Source of the DNA: Isoetes taiwanensis
Lineage: Eukaryota > Streptophyta > Lycopodiopsida > Isoetales > Isoetaceae
Direction of reading: 5' to 3'
Length of the DNA: 64,000 nucleotides
Assembly (NCBI GenBank): GCA_021234155.1
Contig: JAJEKV010000002.1
Location: forward strand, 43,327,203-43,391,202
Both the position numbers and the translations under genes were made by a program. Below are positions 59,401-64,000 of the stretch, piece after piece. The first letter of the stretch is position 1. The number at the start of each line of letters is the position of its first letter. The notes under the pieces were generated by a model, which was not told the origin of the DNA, made no database searches, and saw nothing but the letters and a program-made list of their open reading frames with translations.

Positions 59401-60600
59401 GCCAAAGTAGCTTGAGTTCCTCTATGCTCGGAGTATGGAGGTTCATGACATTCTTGTACCACTTTCTGTATTCTGTATTCTGCCAAAGAATCTCTATCAT
59501 CCTTTTGTATCTGTGCATACAGAGCAGCAAAAGAGGGGTCGTTCGCATATTCCCCTTTCATTGGTTCCAAGTCAACAATTTCTGCTATGGATATGGCTTG
59601 AATATTTACTCGGCTTAGTGCATCAGCAACCTGATTCTCCTTCCCCAGTTTATACTCAAGCTGTAACCTTTCAAAATCCTTTATTGAGTCAATGAGCTTT
59701 AACTGTCGCGCATTGATAATATCCTGTGTTCGTATATGTTTCAAACTCTGCTGATCAAAACGGGCAACAAACTTTGACCCTATAAGATAATGTCTCCATT
59801 TCTTTAGTGCATGAACCAAGCAATCAATTCCTTTTCATAAGTGTGATACTTTTGCTCCAATGATTTGAGCATGCGACCAACATAAGCTAATGGATGCCCG
59901 TCTTGCATAAGTACTTCACCAATAGCATTTCCACTAGCGTCAGAACATATGGTAAAAGGCTTGTTCCAATCAGGCAGTATTAATACTGGTTCAGTTGCCA
60001 TTTTCTCTTTCAGAATTTGAAAAGCTTCATCGGCTTTCACATTCCAAACAAAGGGTATGTCCTTCTTTAAAAACCTGCTAAGAGGAAGAGTTACTTTTGT
60101 AAAATCGTTGACAAATCTTCAATAGTAACTGCATAACCGTAAAGAACGTAAATCCTTGAGGTTTTCAGGTTGAGGCCAATCAATAATAACCCTAATCTTT
60201 TCAGGATCCATCCTTATGCCCTATTTGGATACAATATGACCCAAATATCCAACTTCTTGCATAAAGAATCTACTCTTGGACTCATTAACAAACAACTTGT
60301 TCTGCCTGAGAAGATCAAAGTACTGCTGAAGATGTTGTTTGTGCTCCTCAATAGTTGTACTATATATAAGGATATCGTCAAAGAATACTACAACACTTTT
60401 CCCCAATACTGGTGCTAAAACTCTTCCCATGAGATGACAAAATGTTGCCGACGCATCGGTCAGTCCAAAAGGCATTACACGAAACTCATAATGACTAAAA
60501 GTTGTTCTGAACGCTGTCTTACCAATGTCCTCATTCTTTATTCGAATCCGATGATATCCTGATTTTAAGTCTATCTTGCTAAAGATGCAAGCACCTCATA
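59370..60600 (-). pseudogene. Gypsy reverse transcriptase (C-terminal part) and RNase H
   Basis: The RT box 'VVVFFDDILIYS' is at about 60370-60390, with 'MPFGLTDASATFCHLMGRVL' before it and 'GYLGHIVS' after. RNase H shows 'FTICSDASGNAIG' (60.0-59.94 kb) and 'KYHTYEKELIA'; the frame continues as 59370-59819 with 'KENQVADALSR'. A gap with shifts lies at 60050-60220. Confidence 0.83.
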
Positions 60601-61848
60601 GCTCATCAAATAAATCGTCAGCTCTGGTACTGGAAACTTATCCTTAATGGTCAGCTTGTTGAGGGCTCGATAGTCTACACACATTCTATATCCCTTGTCT
60701 TTCTTTTTTATTAGAATGACTGGTGCACCAAAAGGTGAACAGCTCGGGCATATTAACTGATGGTCTAACATCTCGGGCGTATTAACTGACGGCATTTCAA
60801 GCCCCAGTTTTTCAAAATGGCTAACTCGGTAAGGTGCCCTATTTGGAGGTTTTGCATTTTCTTGCAAGTGTATCGCATGATCTTTTGGGCGATGAGGAGG
60901 TAGATCTAAAGTTTCCTCATCTTTGAAAAGATCATCAAATTGCCTGAGACAGCTATACAATTCAAGAGGCACCTGTGGTTGTGGATCCGAGTTCCTCGAG
61001 TAAATGAAATACGACTCTGCTTCACTTTGTATTAACTTCTTAGCTTCCGAATATGTCAATGAGGGTTCAACCTGAGATGCAAAATCTGAGTGCAGTTTAA
61101 AAGGTTGACGTTCAATAGTAATTAGGTCATCAAATTGTTCTCGCCATCCAATTCCTAATATCACATCCATAGATCCTAAATGAGTTAGAATCAAAACTTT
61201 TTCTTCCGAGTACTGCTCTATTTGGATAGGAGCTATCATATATTTATCGCACTGATTCTTGGGCCCCTTCAAACCTTGCACAACTATGATTTTAGTTTGT
61301 AAATCACAAATAGGTAATCCTAGTTTGTACACCAAGTCCTGCGAAATAAAATCATGTGTTGCTCCATCGTCAAGTAAAGCAGTCACTTCATGACCTTTTA
61401 CTGAACCTTTTATTTTAAACAGCCATGTTTCTGGAGATCCTGTATCTACTCCAGACAAATTCTTTAGGTATGGTATTTGCAGTCTCCATTTTTCTTGTTC
61501 AATAGCCGCGGGCTTTCCTTTACTCCTTTCTTCCCCTTCCCTAGACGTTTCTGGTCTGTCCTCCACATGATGAGATTGAGCAATGGGTCGTTCTTTAGGT
61601 ACGGGCCCTTTGAAATGTACTTTCTTCAGGTTCTTATCCGCTGAAGCCGAATTCTTTGGACAGTTAGATTGATAATGCGGTCCTCCATAAATATAACATC
61701 CAGTCTTTGGCCCTTTATTCTGCTTTTGCTTGGCCTTCTGTCCATTATTTGAGCGCTTTCCGTTTCTTCCATTAAACCTTGACGTACGCTCATCGCGCCC
61801 TCTTTTATTTTTCTTATCCTTCCTATTTTCATATTTTTCACACTTCAA
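60571..61848 (-). pseudogene. Gypsy zinc knuckle, protease and N-terminal reverse transcriptase
   Basis: A 425-codon open frame. The zinc knuckle reads [13 protein letters not shown], with Tyr where the second Cys should be. The protease active site is '[13 protein letters not shown]', with Asp in the usual Ser/Thr position. The RT starts '[21 protein letters not shown]'. The length is close to that expected, but the altered zinc and protease residues suggest decay. Confidence 0.85.
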
Positions 61849-61973
61849 TCTTTTCTGTTCCCGAGAAGGTGCTCCTTCCCAAATAACTAGTTTGCGGGCC
61901 TTGGGATTTAATTTTCATTCTGAGGCTCATGCTTTCTGAATTGCATCTTTCATATTGATTGATTCAATAAGAT

Positions 61974-62723
61974 CTAGTTCTCCCTTAAACCATTCACAAA
62001 CTTTCTTAGAAGCTTATTTTCACCCAAGTTTCTAACTTGTGAACCCAAATGACTGAATTTCATATAATAATCGGACACAGTTTCTCCGTCATCCTGTTTA
62101 ATAAGATCCCACTCCTTTTGCAATATTCTATGATAATTTGCGGGCAAGTAATGGGCTTCGAATGCGCTACGGAATACTGTCCATGAATTAACCTCAGGTT
62201 GCATCAATCTGCGGCCTTGCCACCAAACTTGTGCTTGTTCATCTAGATAAGTGTCCATGGCTTGCAGTTTCTCTTGTTCAGTTGCGCTTACTCTCTTAAA
62301 GAACTTCTCCCAAATTCTAAGGAAACTTATCATCTGCATTGGTTTAACAGCTACTCCGCCACTAAAGTATGGCAAATCCACTTTTTCTAACCATTTAGGA
62401 GCCTTATTCTTCTTATTTTGAGAGTTAGTTTCTACAGCAATCATAGGATCTGGGTTGGAATTAATTAGTGGTGGATTTACGGGTGGCAAGCTTTCAGGTG
62501 GTGGCGGATTAGCAGGTGGAGGTTCACTTGGCAGTGGAGGCTGCTGAGCAATACTGGGTAGAAACCCATAAAGTAGAGCGATCTGCTCTAGTTTATGCTG
62601 ATAATCTTTTGGAGATGAAGGCGGTGGCAGTGCTATCTAATTAGCAATTTCTTTTGCTATAAAATCGGCAGTTCTTAATGCCTGCTGATACTGGCTTTCA
62701 GGGATATTAAATCGACGAGCCAT
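61974..62723 (-). pseudogene. Gypsy gag
   Basis: The likely start is ATG at 62723 (MARRFNIPESQYQQALRTAD), broken by an in-frame stop near 62640. A Pro-rich linker follows, then the retrotransposon gag domain 'WEKFFKRVSATEQEKLQAMD', 'QAQVWWQGRRLM' and 'LIKQDDGETVSDYYMKFSHL'. Confidence 0.8.
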
Positions 62724-62748
62724 TGACACAAGTTTCCGGAAAGACCTT

Positions 62749-62760
62749 GCTCTGATACCA
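62749..62760 (-). promoter_or_regulatory. Gypsy primer-binding site (tRNA-Met type)
   Basis: The reverse complement reads TGGTATCAGAGC, complementary to the 3' end of initiator tRNA-Met. It lies about 25 bases upstream of the gag ATG on the - strand. Confidence 0.8.
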
Positions 62761-62763
62761 AAT

Positions 62764-63240
62764 TTGATACGGTAACAACAAACTTAGAAATACAAACAAC
62801 AGAAACTTAAACTGAGATCCTCCAATCTTTAGGAGATAATTCGCCTCCCAACCAGGCTCAGATCCAACTTGCCAGCTCAACAATCATAAGAGAATTCTTT
62901 ATCTTTAACTTCAATCAGATTAGATCAAGGGCAAGTAATGACGTAGAGTTCAGCGCTAGAGCAGGAAAGCTTAGATTTAGATAGGAAGAACAACAAATAT
63001 TTATAACGGGTGGAAAATACCTTTTTCCTGAATTCCCTTTTTGGCTGCGAAAGGGCTAATAGGAGTGGCTGACATGGATTCGGCTCAAGAATAGCTGGAT
63101 TTGGCCCTTTTTGATCAGATCAACCCCCCTATTAACAGAACCATTGAAGCTATTTTAGCTTTGATACCTTTTTTGATTAAAGGATCGATGACCTGTTATC
63201 AGCCGCACAATATCTTTTAAGCATAATTTTCCCATGGTTG
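62764..63240. other. Probable Gypsy 5' LTR remnant and spacer
   Basis: By position, just upstream of the primer-binding site on the - strand, this should be the 5' LTR. No second copy is seen at 57.9-58.17 kb to confirm it. Confidence 0.35.
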
Positions 63241-63560
63241 GACCTTTAAAACATTTACACCATATGGTAAGCTTATAAGTTGTTCTTTGTGCTAAATAGC
63301 TAGATAAACTATTTCAAAGCTTTCTGGTGTTCCCGGGATTAGTAGAGCGGAAGTTTGCCATTTGGCGGGACTTCTTGGATGTTGTAGATGGTGATGGTCG
63401 GTTTGTACAGCAGTAGAGTTGCAGTTTTTCTGTGAGTTTATTGTGGAGTGTCGAGGTATCGCTGTCTCTTTGGGGCAGTTCTCCTTCCTCCTCACTTGCT
63501 TTGTAACATTACCATTCTTTTAATATATTGATGACACAGTTCTTCAAAAAAAAAAAAAAA
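63241..63560 (+). mobile_element. LINE-type 3' end with poly(A)
   Basis: A run of 17-18 A (about 63545-63562) follows 'CTTTTAATATATTGATGACACAG', the usual look of plant LINE 3' ends. Upstream 250 bases have no recognisable coding piece. Confidence 0.4.
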
Positions 63561-63599
63561 AAATGTATTGAGCCTGAGCTGCTTCCCCGAGCCGATCTT

Positions 63600-64000
63600 A
63601 AGCCGTAACAGAATCTAGAGGGATTTAACGTAATTTCCATAAAAATTTTGAAAATCTAGAGGAATTTTGATGGAATCTTAGAGAATATAAGCAAACTTTA
63701 GAAAATGTAAGAAATCTAAGGGAATCTCATAAAATCTAATAAAATCTAAAGGGAATCTTCATAAAATCTTAGAGAATCTCTCCATAAAATGTAAGGCAAT
63801 CTCATAAAATCTAAGGGAATTTATGGGGATCTTCGTATAATCTTTGAGAATCTAGTGGAATCTTGACGTCGGTCCAAACTTGCGTACTAGGAACTTGGGC
63901 TGCAAGACGTATATAAGTAACATGGGATGTATTCTAGATTGTTTTAAAATGTTCTAGGATGTTCTCAATATTTTGGAATGTTCTAGATGCTCATAGATAG
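63600..64000. repeat. Degenerate short-period repeat field
   Basis: Variants of AAATCTAAGGGAATCT with 'CATAAAATCT' recur about every 20-40 bases from 63615 to 63870. From 63930 a second word, 'ATGTTCTAGGATGTTCT', starts and runs off the window. Confidence 0.75.

Larger units (their letters stand above)
58172..62763 (-). mobile_element. Ty3/Gypsy LTR retrotransposon, chromovirus-like, degenerate
   Basis: The order on the - strand is primer-binding site, gag, zinc knuckle, protease, RT, RNase H, integrase and a chromodomain-like C-terminus, which defines Gypsy. No LTR pair could be identified: sequence left of 58172 and right of 62763 is not visibly repeated. Multiple stops and shifts are present. 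Confidence 0.85.

Overview
The window is nuclear DNA of a land plant. It shows GT-AG introns, plant non-LTR (LINE), Copia and Gypsy retrotransposons, and a complete 18-exon homologue of the plant golgin candidate 5/TMF gene. The types of DNA transposon present make me lean towards a large-genome seed-free plant such as a fern; that is a weak inference. Almost everything except the golgin gene is mobile DNA or its debris, and there are no tRNA, rRNA or CRISPR features that I can support.

Layout. 1-5.3 kb: a LINE 3' end, a broken DDB1/ferrochelatase exon chimera flanked by a dispersed direct repeat, and AT-rich spacer. 5.27-13.8 kb: an old Copia element on the + strand, interrupted by a GC-rich LINE (about 6.97-9.49 kb) and by an L1-type LINE 3' end with poly(A) (11.28-12.56 kb). 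15.25-23.5 kb: the intact golgin gene on the - strand; all 17 splice junctions can be read in frame, giving 861 codons. 24.3-28.4 kb: a fairly young, 5'-truncated Copia element (-). 29.4-31 kb: LINE remnants.

31.3-55.2 kb is the most interesting part, a set of nested DNA transposons. The outer element, called E1 here (31319-55166), has identical 25-bp terminal inverted repeats and a GTCT target duplication. It carries a decayed transposase on the - strand whose motifs resemble the DUF7869 family, and a + strand gene region ending in an FCP1/NIF-like phosphatase domain. It is also peppered with copies of one CG-centred palindrome. Into it inserted E2 (40224-49428), a Mutator-like element with a 10-bp target duplication. 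E2 encodes a zinc-finger/MULE-type transposase (-) and, divergently, a second gene (+) that looks like a ParB-like 'DGNHR' segment followed by an N4/N6 DNA-methyltransferase-like domain. A non-autonomous element, E3 (50238-52563), inserted separately into E1. Taking out E2 or E3 together with one copy of its target duplication rejoins the interrupted E1 reading frame, so both insertions are well supported.

55.2-64 kb: spacer, an L1-type LINE reverse transcriptase (-), a Ty3/Gypsy element with a chromodomain-like C-terminus (-), a LINE-like poly(A) tail, and a degenerate 'AAATCTAAGGGAATCT' repeat field. Apart from the golgin gene, every coding region I can recognise carries frameshifts or stops. 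The transposons therefore appear to be inactive copies of families whose intact members probably exist elsewhere in this genome.
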